From the NCBI GenBank assembly GCA_008694505.1, contig VZDJ01007394.1, positions 298,771 to 362,770 of the forward strand: a stretch of 64,000 nt of DNA. Reading direction: 5' to 3'. The stretch comes from Cyanoderma ruficeps (taxonomy: Eukaryota > Chordata > Aves > Passeriformes > Timaliidae). Numbering within the stretch: the stretch's first letter is position 1; each line of letters starts with the position of its first letter. This document shows positions 45,201 to 60,200 of this stretch, in pieces. A program made the translations under genes and the position numbers. The notes under the pieces were generated by a model that saw only the letters and a list, made by a program, of their open reading frames with translations, had not been told where the DNA came from and ran no database searches.

Positions 45201-48200
45201 CTGAGAGACAAACAGAAAGGTATTTTCAACAAGAGCCAGAAATACCAGAACTAAAAGATGGCAAGAAATGCAACAGAGAAGCATTAGGAAGTGCTAATGT
45301 AAAGTTGTAGAATCACCACTTCTGGAAATGTCCAAAAGATGTGTAGATATGGAGCTTAGAGACATGTTTCAGTGGTACACATGACAGGCTGAGTTAATGG
45401 TTAATGATCTTAGAGGCCTTTTCCAACCTTAATGATTCAAAGGAGGCCCCAGTGCCACCCACCTGTCAGACCCTCATCCCTGAGCCCACAGAGAGATTTG
45501 AGATGGATGGTTCACTCCCTAACCTCCTCCACCCCAGAATCTGACAGTGTCTCACAGGTGTCCAGCCCAGTCAGCTACTGCTGTCCCCAGCCCAGAGATG
45601 AGAACATGTGTCCAGGCTGGGGCTGCTGCAAGTTGCCCCAGTCCATGCTCCCTGTGCCCATGGCTGCTGTCCTACACACCACTGAGTGCACTCACTCAGC
45701 CGTGCCCATGGCCAGTCACCAAGATCCTGAGCTTGCTTGTGCCTTCACACAGATGCAGCAGCCACCTCCTGAAAAAAGGGGCTGTCTGCTCAGGCAACAA
45801 CTGCTGGCCAAGGTTTCTGCCTGGTGAGCACACACAAGCTGATATCTGCACATGGTATAAAACCAAATTATTTAATATTGTCACTACTGCTCTCACATAT
45901 TTTCTACTCCTCTTTCTGGTTTGTCCATTTTGAGTGAGGAAAATGTTGGGGAGAAAATTACTGAAATAACAGTGGAGAAAGCCTGCTGAGTTATACGTAG
46001 GTAGCTGCATTTGTAGCTGGCCTGAACTAGCTCTCAAATCAGCTCAGCTGAAAATGGAATTGTGAAGAAAGATGAAGAATCAGAAAAATAAACCACCAGT
46101 GTACATTACACAGACTTCTACCATAGAACATTTCAAAGGGATTGTATCTACTACTCCCGTCTCCCTGCACTGTTCAAGTAGATGTCTTCTCACATCTGTT
46201 CTTTACAATGCCCAAAAAACTCCAGGCACATGCTTAGGCTCTTTTCTTGGGGAAACATCAGAGCCAAAGGCAGATGTGCTTGTTTCCATGCTGACTCTAT
46301 CCCTTCAGCTTGTAGAGACGATTGTGAAACTTGCCTAAACTGTTGCCCTGAGCTTTCTGCCTTTTTGTCTTTCTGTAGAACGTTCTCACGCAGCTTCATG
46401 AAAACAATGTCTATTCTTAGAATGTTTACATACTTCTACTCTGAGAGAAGAAATGATTGATGATGATGTCCACCATCCAGGCTGAAGAGGTGGTGACCTG
46501 TGTAGCCAATCTCTTGACCTCTGTACATATGTATATAAACTGGAGTCAGATTTGAATTAAAAGAGTTTTTTCCTCACTGCCGTGGTGTGAGCTTCATTTC
46601 AGTGTTCCTGAAATTGGGACACGCCCAGCTTCGGCCCACAACACTAAACCACAGGGTCGTTTACAGTCCAAAGAGGGAGGACAACCCATCCCAGGCACTC
46701 TCCTCCAAATCTCTGCCAGTACCTAAGCTCGTACTCTGAATCTGAATCCATACATAGCAGGCATAACAGGGTGGGTGTGAGGTCACTAACCTTTTCCATC
46801 TAACACAGGCAAACAAGCCTAACCAGCCCAGCTTCCTTATTTCTATCACCAGAGGACAGACTGGTGCCCTCCCTGCTATCTACTAAAGCAAGGTCTCACA
46901 CCAAGGCACTACCAAGCTGGTAGAGTAGAGGCTGTGGGTGCTGTGTGTGTTCCTCCCTCCCCTTACACAGACCCAAACCTCTGTACTGCTCAGGGATCTG
47001 CTCTCTCCCCTTCCCACAGACAGGGTTTGGCAGTGCTGTACACACCATACCTGGGGTGGCAGTCAAGTCTTCCAGCTCTGACTCTGAAAGGAAACAAAGG
47101 GAGGGTGAGAAGGTGTTGGGCTGAGCAGGCAAAGCCCAGAACAAAGCACATCTGGCAAGGACCAGATCCAGAGGTAGCATGGTTTTCTAGGACTAGCAGG
47201 CTGTCCTTTGTCCTGCCCTCTCTACGTGAAACAAGAGAATTTTTGTATCACCTGCTTCAGAGGCAGCTCCAGTTCCAGTGCACAACCCTTTCCAGCCTTC
47301 AAAAGGAAAGTGCTGAGGGAGAAACAGAGATGGCCCTGACACTGGGCGGGCACTGGTCACCCACAGCTGAAACACTGGGGCATTCACTGTTTTGGTAATA
47401 TATCTAAAACCACATCATCATGTGGGCTCCATTGCAGCCAAACCCAGTAATGAGCATCACTCACCTCTGAGCACCTTCCGGTTCTTAGTAAGAGCAATTA
47501 CTGGTTGAGAGCTGAACATGGCAATTCAGACACAAGCTAAAAATCAAACTCAGAATAACAACATAGGTAATGTAAACTCCAGAAAACAATTAGTTTTTAA
47601 CTCCAGCTCCAGGTATTACCATATTTAAAGGGAACATAATAATTTAATAACACTTAAGTAATTATCTACTCCATTAACTGGCTTTTTGTAGTAAGAGAGT
47701 TGAGATACAAACACTCAGAATTTCACAGCAGTAGCAGGAAGTACTGCTGGATGTTTTACAGTGACAGCTCCCTACCTCCTCTAGGCAGGACAGTGAAGAA
47801 GATCTCCATCCCAGCATGGATATGGTCAGACATGTGACAGTGAAGCAGCCATGTCCCAGGGTTCCCAACCAGCATCTCCACCATTTCAAAGGTCCCAGGG
47901 AACAGATCCACGACATCTGCTCTATAGCTTTTGCCATTCTGCCAGAAAAGGGAGGCCATTAGCTGCAGTGCTCAAAGCATCTTCTCAGGAAGAAAATTCT
48001 GCCAGTGTTGCTGGGGACCACTTCAGCTTTTTAATGTTCAAAAAATCCCAAAGCTTTCAAAAAGCAGCTCCAGGCCTCTGGCTTGGAAAGCAAACAATCT
48101 GGTAATGCCTAACCTTAACAAGGGTTAAGCTGGACATCTCAGCACAACACAGAGGCTCAGGGAATCAGACAGGGATGTGTAAAACCACATCTTTTTCCCA

Positions 48201-51200
48201 GCTGGGTGAAGGCTCTGCAGAGTCATTAAAAATATTCAAATACAGAGTCAAGTAAAAGTGGTGGTATCAGTGGTCAGTATCTGCTTTACCATCAGGAGAT
48301 ATTCTTACCTTGTATATGAAGGTCTCAGCATGAAAATGGACTGTGTGGACATCAACCTCATGTCCCATTCCCAGCAGGTACCAGTTCACCCTCTCTCCCT
48401 GGTACATGGTCAGCCCAGGCAAGGTGGCATAGAGCCTGCCATTGATTGCTGAGCAGGGCATAACAGAGGGGAAAAGGCTGTTAGTGACACTGAATGGGTG
48501 CTGCACCTCCTCAGAGGCAGGTGGCAAATTAAAAGCTACAAAGCTCATACAGCACCCAGTGTATCAGCAGCTAGTGCCCCCACAGGACAGTCCCCCCAGC
48601 TCAGCTACTTATCCACCCTGCTCACAGCCAGGACAAGTGACTTGCACTCAAGGCTTCACATAAATCTCAAAAACTACCTTTGCTGAAAACCTGCAGTCAG
48701 CCAGCAGAAGTGGTTGCTTCTAGAAGTCAAAATGCATAAAAATGGCATTTTCAGCCCAATGATGGGAGAAACAGGTATGTATCTACATACACATAAATGT
48801 CTGAGCAATTTCCTTGATGAACATTGCAAAGGGGTAAATCCTGCCAGTGGGCAGCCCTGTGGTGCTGTGCCTCAGGCTGGCCACACACATCACATTCCAA
48901 CCACTTGTAAAATCCCTGCATGGCAGGACTTTACCTCTCAAGTAGCACAGCTGGAAGGAATCCTGCTGTGACTGCACATGCAGGAAAGGGATCAAAACAG
49001 TGAGTGAGCTGACTGCTATGGCACACACATGGAGACTTTTGTGCTCGGATGACAACAGAGGGAATAAGATGGAAAGAGGCAGGGTCTGAGAGCAGAGCAC
49101 CAGGTTTTTACTCCCAGGTCTGCCCTGGGCACTTTGTGTAGCCTAAGACAAGTATCCAACTTCAGCATGCTGGTTCTGCTAGCTGTAATACTGGGTTAAC
49201 AATTACACTTTCATGGACATGTATTTGGAGAGTCTTTATCTCACCCATACAAAACCAGTAGGAATGACAGTACACAAAATTCTCAGTATTCTTATCTCCA
49301 CAACTGTCAAGGGACCTGTTTTGCTGAGGGTATCTTAGATATAATATGGAGAGAAACTAACATAAATAATACGCTAATTTAAACAAATGTGTTCACCCTT
49401 CTATGGTAGAAGTAACCTAAAACAGCTAAAACAACTGAGCCACATCTTGCAGTCACATAGCTCAGAAAACTAATTTGATGTCTAACATACTCTGATGGTC
49501 CCCAAGACAAACAGAATTAAATTTGTCTGACAAGTTCATTTCATGCTTGATATTATTTCCTTTCCTGAGTCACTCAGACACAAGAGATTAACCTCTCTGG
49601 CCAGGATGTTGCTATTCCTCCTTACAGGGACAGCCACAATGATCAGCCTTCTCTGCAGATCAAAGGTTTGGGCTGTAGGTGTGCTGTAATATTGAGAACA
49701 GACAGTTTAATTCTGTTTGTGCCACTGATAATGGAAAAGGATGAGGACATTTACCACAAGTCAGGTTCACTACTTAGAGAGATTGCAGAATCAACACCAA
49801 CATTACCGTGCATTTTGTTGCTTTCCACAAATTTCTCATCCAGCAGGTTGATCTCCTTGTGGTTTCCCTTACTGAAATGTTCCACATTCTCCTCCAAGTA
49901 CCAGGACTGATTTTCATCAAAAACCAGGAAGAGCAAAGCAAACTCCCTCTTTACATCCTTCCTGGTCCCACTGGACTGCAGGGCCCCTCTCCGACAGACC
50001 TTCAGGGGCCCGATCAGCCCACTGTACATATCCTAATCAGAAGGAAGGAGAGCTCTGAGGCAAGGACCTTCTCACCCACTTCTACGCACAGTTCTTTCCC
50101 TTTCAGGAATCATTTTCTATTCTTGCATCATCCCACCTAAAACAACCAGTGCTGCTGTAAAGTATTTTTGGAGAGCATCAGCCCCTGAAGCACAGGAACA
50201 GGAACTGTATGTGCTCTTCTAAATGCAAATCCAAAAGTCATAAATATGGATGGTATCAAAGTATTTTCCACTCGGTGACTGCAAAAACATCTGCAACTTG
50301 AGATAAGAAGGCCTTTATTTCTGGGTTGAATGCAATGGTTTATTGCAGGATCCTTTAGGTTGTTGTCCTGTGAAATCAGTGCTATGACACTTCTAGCAAT
50401 GGTCAAATCTGCCTGCTTTCTTCATGAGGCTTATTTTGGACAATTTTTGCCTTTCTGTAGATTAGCCCTATGGCTCTCACCAGTAGAAATCATGACCAAC
50501 TGGGAGATGTTCTAATAGCCTGCAAATAACTGGAGGAAGGTTGGTAGCAAGGAGAGATGGTAGAATTGTTTCATGAAAGTTTGTTAGGAAAAAATAAGGA
50601 CAGACATCAGGACAAATCCAGATGATTTCCTCTCCAAGGAGAAGACTGAACATGTTACCAGGTGATTCTTCCACCTCTGGGCTGAGTCTATCTCTAAACT
50701 GTACCCAACTCACATTGTGTTTTAAACGAGGTTTTATAAAATTGGTCTAATTAGGCTTTTCTGGTTATAACTTTTATTTTACCTTTACTGGGTCCACTGC
50801 AGAGTAGTAGATCCAAGGAACACAGGCTGAATCATTTGGCCCTGGACCAGATCTCTCAGGAACCTCCCAGCGGTATGTCACAATGTCACCTGAGGGACAG
50901 AACAGCACCATACACCAGCTGACACACCCACTCACTAAGCAGCAGCAAAACCAAACGAAAAAAGAAAATCCTGTCTCCAAAGCCCAAATCCAATTCTGTA
51001 TTTGCCAGATATTGCATCTGCCTTCCCCAAACACGAAGCAGGGTGGAAGCTTCCCTCTCATTGTCCTGGTACCAGCACAATGCAGGTTAATCTTCTGCTT
51101 TCAAGACTGGACCTGACTATGGAAATGACCGTGGAATGACTATTCAGATGGAGCTTAAGATAATCTTTCTTCTCTTCGACGTGAATTTATGGTGCTGATT

Positions 51201-54200
51201 CAAATTGGGGGTTTTAAATCACCCTTTCTTCATATCAGCAGCTGTTTCACAAAGACAGGAGCTGAGTTGACAGCCTGACTGTGGCTTGGACAGTCTGGGC
51301 CAGCTGGAGGGTGTAGGAGAAGGGAATACAGGTGACCTCACCCCTGATAAGTAACAGCTGGTTAATTAATCAGTACAGCCTCACCCCTGATGAGTAACAG
51401 CTACATCCAATAAGGATGAATGAGGTAAAAGAGAGGGTTAGCTCATAAGGGCAGGATCAGCATGGAGGAGAAACTTGGAGGAGCACGAAGGAAAGGATCA
51501 TGAAGCAGGATCCTGGGGACAGAGAATCACTGCTGTGAAGTCAGTTTGGGTCTGTAGTTAGAGCCTGTTGCTGGAACCTGCAGTCATAGTCTAGCCAGGT
51601 AAAAGCCTGCATTCAGACTCTACAATACCTGCAGTCACTGCAGTCACAGTTTAGCAGGAAATAACCAGCAGTCAGAGGCTGCAAGGGAAACCTACAGAAG
51701 GAGCTTGCTGCAGCCAGAGTAAGCCAACAGTTGGAGTTAAGATGACTAATTCGTGAAGAGGAAAAAACCAGGACTCCTCTTATGCTGTGTTTAACAAGAA
51801 GTCTGTGCCTTGGCTCATTTTTGCCCTCTAATGAGAGGGTTGCTGCAACAGGAAGGGACCAAAAATTAAATACATTGGCATCTGGATCATGAGACAAAGT
51901 GGCCATTTTCAGTCAGGTCCCAGCAAGCACTTGTGTGCTTCTCCTATTTCATACTGTTTTCATAGTATTGCACTTGTGCATCCCAAAGAAGCTACCCCAT
52001 CCCAGGACCAGCTGAGCTGTCACCTGCCATCACCTTCCCCTTCCCACAGAGAGACCACACTCAGTGTGGAGGGGATAAGGCTGCACACAGAATGTCCTAC
52101 ACATGTCCCAGATACCTGCCATCCCCACACTGATCGTATCACTAAAACTGTGCTGGACCTGAAAGACCAGTTCCTGTCCAGCTCTACCACTCCACTGTAA
52201 CAAAACCTGGACATCTGAGGCCGCTTAATGAAACCAGTCTGGCTCTGGGATAAAATCAGCTGTGTGAGCCCACACAGGAATGCAGCTAGAGACAGGGACC
52301 TACCAGGGTTTGCCACTTGGGGATGCCCAGTCTGCTGCTCCAGCACCCCGTGTGCATGGATGGAGTAGGGTCGCGAGGCATTGTTCTTGAACACGATGTT
52401 GAGAATGTCGCCCACTTCCGCCCACAGAAAAGGGCCTTGAGACAGGAAGAGTGTACTCTGAGACCAGCAAAATCCATCAGCACATCTCCTGGGATATTCC
52501 CCCCGTTTCTCAACATCCACTCCCCAGAAATGTTACCTTAAAATATTTATGATGTTCCCCTTCCTCTTCTCTACCTCCCAAAAAGTGAATTGGATGCCAG
52601 TCCCAATCTAACTCTTAGGAAACTGGACTGATTTTCACAATGAGGACAATGAAGGTGGTTACACATCTTAACTGGGCCCAGCACAGGTAAGGCTTGATTT
52701 CTGAATACTGTTATGCTAAACGTCACATTTGATCACCCCTTGCTGTTGGTTTCAAAAAATGTGGTAATATTCAACTGAGCCTGACAGCGTTACGAATCAG
52801 AGCTGCAGCCTATATTGAGTGGCAGATACTGCCTCAACCTGGCTGCCCTGATACCACTTATAGCCTTGGGTTCATAACACAGAGTTCTGTCTCCACAGAC
52901 CTCCACTAGCCAGTGCAAAATGCTCCTCCACCTCCCAAAGCTGCCTGCTTTTGCCCCAGAAGCATTTCTCGCAGCTACAGATTCTCCCCTCTATTTCTCA
53001 GATCCCTCTGAATTCAGTAGTTGTTTCTGTCCCATACTCAGAGAAACACACCTGTGAAACATGCTTTGCCCAAGCCATGACAGAACACTGGTGTAAAGGC
53101 CAGTGGAAAAGCCCAGGCTTTCCTACAAGCTGTGCACAGGACTCTTCTATCTGCTGTCTCCAAGGTGGCAGATGTGAGTAGGAGAGAGTCCCAATTTCTC
53201 TGCACTTTCTCTTACACAGCAGATGCCTAAATGTCCAGTGAGCCTTCAGATTACAGCTGTGAGCCACTGCAGCTGTAGAGCCCCAGTCCCATTGCTGTGT
53301 GTGAGATGAAAGTGAACTCCCTGCAAACATCCTTACCCAGTATCCCCAGGTGTTCATCACCATTTATCCTGGCCTTGGGGGTTTGGAAAGTGCCATCCGT
53401 GTACTCCCTGTAAACTGCTTTCTTGTACCGGGAGCCGAGCAGTCCGTTCTCGTTGTTCAGAAACACGTCAGCATAGCTGAGAAATGCAGAACGAGTGCTG
53501 AGATAACCAAAACCTCATGGGAAACAAACAGCTAACTTGTGTCAGGGGGTTCATAAGCTGAAGGGGCTTCCTAGAGCCAGCTTGGGCTGCAAAGGAGAGC
53601 ACAACGACGTGGAGGACTGCGCTCCCATCAGCAGCACCACCAGCATATGACCAGGTCACAGGGTGGCCAAAGACACCCAACAGGTTCCACCAGGGTCTGC
53701 TGGGACACCTGGGAAGCCACAGGCTTCCCCAGAAGGTGGGCTCTACCTCTCTGCAGAGTGGTTGTGCCGTTCCCTCTCCCAGCTGCGGTCGGGCGCGTAG
53801 TCCCACACCAGCTCCTCTGCCGCGATGTAGAACGTCCGCACTCCCGTGTAGCGACGGGCAGAGGCAGTGCCCGTCTTTCCACACTTGGAAACGTTGTACT
53901 GTTGCCTCATCCCAGCCTGGTAGTGATTGCTCGTCTGGCAGTAAATCTCAAAAGTCCCTGAGGGAGGCAGGATGAACAAGGAAATCAGTTGCTTTGCCGA
54001 CCGGTGTCAGTATGTGCTTGGTGTATCTCTGTGGTGCTTAGGGAGCTTGGCTGCCACAGGCCAAGGTTAAAAGGAGTCACTGGAGAAATCAGGCAGGAAT
54101 GGCACAACAAAGTCCTACACAAATCATCTCTAAGGAAGCTTTCTTACACAATAAGCACCTGTAGCACAGCTCACCCTGAAAGGGTTCATACCACACTAGA

Positions 54201-57200
54201 GAATCTGCCACAGGACCAAATACCACAATGGGAGACTCTTCCATCTGCCCAGTCAGCTGTGTAGGCACTCACCACTGTTATCAGGCTGCATGAAAGCAGT
54301 GGCAAATGTGTGGGGGAACAGACTGGCTGAATCTCTCCGCATCCCGTTCATCTGCATGGTGTTTCCCTGAAACACGGCTCCGTGTACATCCGCTTCGCTG
54401 CCCAAGCCCAGGAGGTGCCAGGACACTTTGTCTCCTTCACACACGTCTAGCCCAGGCAAGTTACCAAACATAAGTCCATTGATGGCTGGAAAGGAGAAAG
54501 CAGTTAACTCTCGGCAGGCAGGTGTCAGCCAGGAGATTTTGAGCATACTGTCCTTGTGGGACAGGCAGAAGAAGGGCTGTTTGTAATTCACCCCTGAATA
54601 CACTGACAACACACTTCTCCAGACAGCTGTGCTGCTTGTCCATGTCTCACCTGGTGCCTCCAGCCTGGCTTGATTCCAGGCCAACACCACACAGCCCTTT
54701 CAGCCCCCAGCTCAGCCTTTAGGGGAACATCAGCCCGTGCTTTGCAGGTTCATCCCTGCTGTCATAGAGCAGCATCCAACCATACCATGCATCCTGTTGG
54801 ACTCCTCAAAGCCATCATCCTTTTTCACAGATGTCTCTTCCATCCTCAAGTAGTACTTTATGTTGGCATTTAAATACCAGCTGAGGTTCTCATCAAACAC
54901 GTTGAAGAGAAGATAAAATTCTTTGTCGATCCCTTTCTATAATTACAATGATGGGTGTTAACTTTTAAAATGCAACAATTAACTATCCCTAGTGTTAAAG
55001 CTGTTTTGCTTGGCTCTTATATTTCCCTTTATTTTAAAACATGGCTCATTGAGGGACAGGACTGACTCTGTACTCATGTTGAACATTCCTCTTTTATTTC
55101 AGAAAAAGCACCACTATTTTCCATATTTCCCATGAATAAAATGAACAAAACTCAGCCAAGGCCGTTAAGTCAGTGCCCCCTTCCTCTCTCACACCTAAGG
55201 TGTTATGTCCAAACCAGACCCAAGACCAGAGCCCAGACACAAGGCAAGCTGATGACCACACCACATCCCTCCTACCTCCTATCACCGGCCTGGATTGGGG
55301 ATTTTTTAATTACCCTAAATCCTTGAGAGAGTTAATTCTCCTAAGAATTGCATGGCATTTCCCCACTGAAAGAACATTGTGATGGTGTCCAGACTCTCCT
55401 CGCTGGTGTCACTGGCCCCAGCAGCACATAGGCAGCTAGCCTGCTGAGAAGGTGAGCAATTCCCAGGCTGCAGCACAGAGGTACAGCAGAGTGGCCACAC
55501 CTTCAACAGTTAAGCATTCACTAAAGGTTTGCTTGAGACTGTGGAGCCAGAATTGCCACCCCAGGTGATTTTTCCCTGTCTTACATTTACAAAGGTCTGT
55601 CTCTTTTGCTTACACTGCTCCAATATCCACCCATGTTTATCACAGCCCCTTCACCTCAAGGGCTGTATGCATTGCCAATCCTCTTTGCTCAGCAGATCCA
55701 CATTTCCACCCTGGTAGCATGTTGATCTCTTCTGCACTCCTATGTCACATGGTGTCCCCACTGAATGTGAGCTCTCCCAGGAAGGCTCTGAGGGCAGCAG
55801 TCCCCAGATCTGTCCCTGCTCCCTGAGCCATGCTGCAGGACAGTAGTGGGGGGGTTGATTTGCCCTCTGCTAGCTTTCACAACAAGGCTCTGCTCCTCTG
55901 CCTAGTACCTCCCCAGGGATATCACTTCACCGTCTTTCCTAGACTTACTGCCAGGAATAGACTACTCCTGAGTGAAATTCCAAGAGGAAGTTCTGGCTGC
56001 CCTTCATGTTTCACCTCTCTATCAAAAGTGTAAGACAGCCATGGATTTTCACATGCTTTTTTGTAGCCAGCTATGCTTGAAAATTAACCTCTCTGGCAGA
56101 ATAAATGAGGCTCACCCAAGCCTCAAAACATTGAAGTTTCACCCAAGCAGAACACCTGTAAACAAAAATGTCTTTTCAGTGTTTCTGGAACTGCAAGGAC
56201 TATTCCATGGGCCTCCCTGAAAGCAGCCTGCTACACAAGCCTCAGAACAAGAGTTACCTGTAAGGTAACTGTTCCAAAGGTACAGTTGTTCAGCCAAGCC
56301 TGTCTGTGAGTTAAAAGCAGAGCTCAGGAACTGTTTTGAGGTCAGCCCTTGAGAGCCCAGAACACTACTGGCCTTTCCCAGGCAAGACCTGGACACCAGC
56401 TGTACCAGCATTTATTTGGCCAAGAACGAGGCTTTGATTTGACTCTCCTGGACTTACACTACTGCACATTTGCTCTTAATATGCTCCCTAATGTTTCCCT
56501 AATGCTTCCTTTCTCTACATGAAAGCAAAAACCTGGTAGGTAGGAATGGGGCAGGAAAACCCCTTTACCTGCTTGTTGTTTTCATCCAAAGTGCCCGACT
56601 TGCAGATGAGCAGAGGCCCCACTAAGCCTGAGCTGGAGTCTTTGACAGGGTTGGCAGCCGAGCTGTACATCCAGGTCAGGCAGGGAGGGTCGCTGGGCGT
56701 GGGCCCCACGTGCCTCGGCACAGTCCAGCGGTACGTGAAGTTGTGCAGTGGCGCCACCAAAACTCCACTCTGGGACAGGCCTTTAAAACAGGGATTACAG
56801 GGTTATTCCTGAGTCCCTGCACAAACTGGATTACACCCTGTCACCACCTGCTTTCAGAGCAGGCTTTACTTCATTCGTGTCAAGCAAATACCCAGCACCT
56901 CTGATGGGGGGGTACTCAAGAAAAGGGATCCACCAACCATCATGGTACCACATCCCTTCTGATCCCTTCCCATAGGACACTCCATGTGGCTGGATGCTGA
57001 AGGGCCAGGACGCTTTGTTAAAAAATGTCACCAGGATGGTGTCTCCAACTTCAGCTTTGATCACTGGACCTAAAATATAGCAGATAGAGCACATCAGCAA
57101 CAGAGCATTTCCCCAGGCCACCAGGCAAACCAAAGCAGACAGGGCACCTTCCTCCAAGCTGCAGGGCCAAAGATGAGAGCCAGCAGATGGCCTGGCCTTG

Positions 57201-60200
57201 TTGCTGCTAAAGGCAGCTCAGTGGGAGCAGCTGCTGGCAAGGATTGTCTGAAAGTAGTTTGGGTCCACAGGAGAACTCAGAGAGGCATCACTCCTCCACA
57301 CAGGGAAGTAACAGAACAGCCAGATGTGCTGGAATGCCCTCAGGATAGGCCCCTGTCTCTCTCTCACCTACTTAAGTCCCCCTCAGCCACCCAAATCATG
57401 TGCCTCAGAGGTGTGAGGTGCTCCAAGCCCACCAAAGTCTGTAACCACATGACCCAGCTAACCAGAGAGGAGCTGTGAGCCTTTACCATGCCTGTCCCCG
57501 AGCACCCACTCAGGAGAGAATGCTCTCTGTGAGAACATGGGGTTTGCAGCATGCCTTGAAGGGGCTCAGACAAAACACATAACCAGGAGCTGTTGCTGTG
57601 ATCTGTTTAGCTCTAGTCACACATACTACACTGTGTCCCTCAGCTCTTACCTCTGGAACACCTTTGGAGTGACCCCTGAAGTGATTCTGTCCATTCTACC
57701 ACCCTGCACCTTGGCCTGCTCCCTTTGCTGCTCTCAGATGTGACTCTTGTGAAGCACCTCTTGGGCCCCCTCCCTGCCCTTCTAAATAAGCAGGCAGGTA
57801 CAGCCACCTGGCACTCCCAGCATCAGCATCCTTCTCAGAGACACTGACAGAGGATTTGTGTTCCTGGATGATTCTCACCAAGTATTCCAAGGTGTTTCTC
57901 TTCTTCTAATTGCTGCTTTTCCTCACGGAAGCTCTCATCAGTATATTCCACGTACTTTGCCTTCCAGTAGACACCCCCAATTCGGTAGAGGCTACGCTTG
58001 AAGTACTGCTCAGCAGGACTAAATGCAAAAAGCAAATGTCAGGTCATGTCACAGAGAAATCAGCCGTGTTCCCCTCCTCAAGGCCATCAGCATCTCCAAA
58101 TCAAGCAGTTTTTCAGAAAAGGACAGCACCTCTAGTTTGGAATAAGCACAGCTTTGACTCTGCAAAGCTTTTTTGCCCTCACAGACTCATCCACCTGTGT
58201 GTTCAGAAGCACCTGTAGCACACAGCCCTCTCCCAGGTGAACCTGCCAGGTGTGATCAGCATCCCTACACAAGACGTGAGAAGGAATGAACAAAGCTGCA
58301 GTGCAGTCAGTGGGAAGGGAGTGCTAGAACTCCAACCTGTTCAGAAGCTGGGAACAACCCCAATCACAACTAAAATAAACAGCTGTAAAGGTATTTATTT
58401 CCTCTATTACCACCCTCACCAAATATATGTAACAAGCCTTACAGGAGAGGCAGTGCAGTTGCAAGGCCAGCTCACGGGTCTAAGGTCTGCAAGGCTTGCT
58501 GCATGGCATTGGGTAAATAATTAACCACTCTACATTTCCTCTTCTCCATCTGATTGAGGTACATCCTCTCCAACAGATTACTAGGGAAGGGAAGTAATCT
58601 CTGTGGAGGGAGAAGATACTCTCTTCCAGCTGGCTAAAGATTGAATGGGAAGTATCTCAACTGCCACCCCAGTCACCTGACCATGGGATGGAGGGCTGCC
58701 ATCCAAGTCCTTGCATCTGATTTCCCAGAGAAATTGCTTCCTGCAGCAACACCATTCTGAGGCTCATCTGCAGGCCAGGTCTGCCACCCTGTGCCTGCTG
58801 CACCAGGGGCTTTTTGAATCATTTCTCAAATAGATCAATCTGTTCCTAGGTTAGGCAGAAATGTTCACAAATAGATCAATCTGTTCCTAGGTTAGGCTTG
58901 CTAGGTTAGCAAGCAGAAATGAAGCCCAGAGACAAATGTGGCAGCTCACGCTGTACATTTGCTGGGACTTCTGCTGTTTGTGGGTACAGTTGTGCCATAC
59001 AGCACTCCCATGGGAAGGCCCCAAGGTACCTGTACTGCTCTCAGTGCAGTCCAGATACAGCAGCCTCCCTTTCTAGATGGGCTGATCAGCCTCCCCAGGA
59101 AATGTATTCCATGTGAACAGCAGGCATGTGTTTCGAAAAGAAAAATTCCACATTTTCCTGAGCAGCCTTCCCCATACAGGCCAGACTCTCCAAACACTGC
59201 CCAAGCCCATCAGCCTTTCACTCACCTGCCTGTGTCACTGAGCTGCTTCCCACTGATCCGGTTGAGCCCCGAGGGTCCGTAGTCCCACTGCACTTCCTTG
59301 GCAGCTATGAAGTATTTCCGAACTCTCCCATCCAGGCTGGGTGCCGCAGCTTGCCGAGAACAGGGCCGGACCTCATAGAGTGCCCCCATCCCAGCTGCCC
59401 AAGACACAAAGGTGGACACTCACTTAGCCCCCTCCATCCAGCCCAATGGGCAGTCCCACCTTCCCTCTGCAGTTCCAAAAGGCACATGGATGGGAGAAGG
59501 CAAGTGACTCCACTTGCAAGGAGTTTTGTGTCAGTGAGCAGAACTTCCAACCTTAGGTATTGGATGCTATGGAAATATAGACAGAGAGTGACTAGAGTCT
59601 TCTGCTGTCCTCAGATCTATCATGCAAGTGCTGCTTACAGGGACCAGAGCTCTTAAGGTACTGCCTCATCTCAGCTTTCAGCTGTACCAAACACCACAAC
59701 GTGGGCCAAGTCAGCCCCACCAAAGCTGCCCTGCACACCAGCCCACTCCCAGTTTTACAAGACAAGGCATCGCCTACTCATCTGTGGACATTTTTCATGC
59801 CCAAGGCACTGCTCCCTACCACACTGTACATAAAAAACAGAGGACACAGAGTCCAGGACATATTCCACCCTCTGCCTTACCTTGTATGTGATCATTGACC
59901 TGGCAGCTCAGCAGCCATCTCCCAGGGTTCCTGGGGATCATATCTGCTGTAACAAAAGTGGCTGGGAAGAGGCTGGCCACATTTGTCCTGTGGCCTCAGA
60001 TTTTGAGTGTCTCTCCATGGAAGTAGGCTGTGTGAACATCAATTTCATTGCCCATCCCAAAGAGGTACCATGAAACAGAATCCCCAGCACACATCTTCAG
60101 CTCAGGGAGGTTGCCAAACATATAACCATTAATAGCTGCAAAACCAAGCAAGCGAAAATTAGAGAGCAGAAAAGGGGCCTTCAGAGCTCCTGCCAGCAGG

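Noticed and set aside
59996..59998. TGA as selenocysteine or programmed readthrough
   Set aside because: The aligned family residue is Arg, no readthrough context such as TGA-CTA follows, and no selenoprotein is known in this family.
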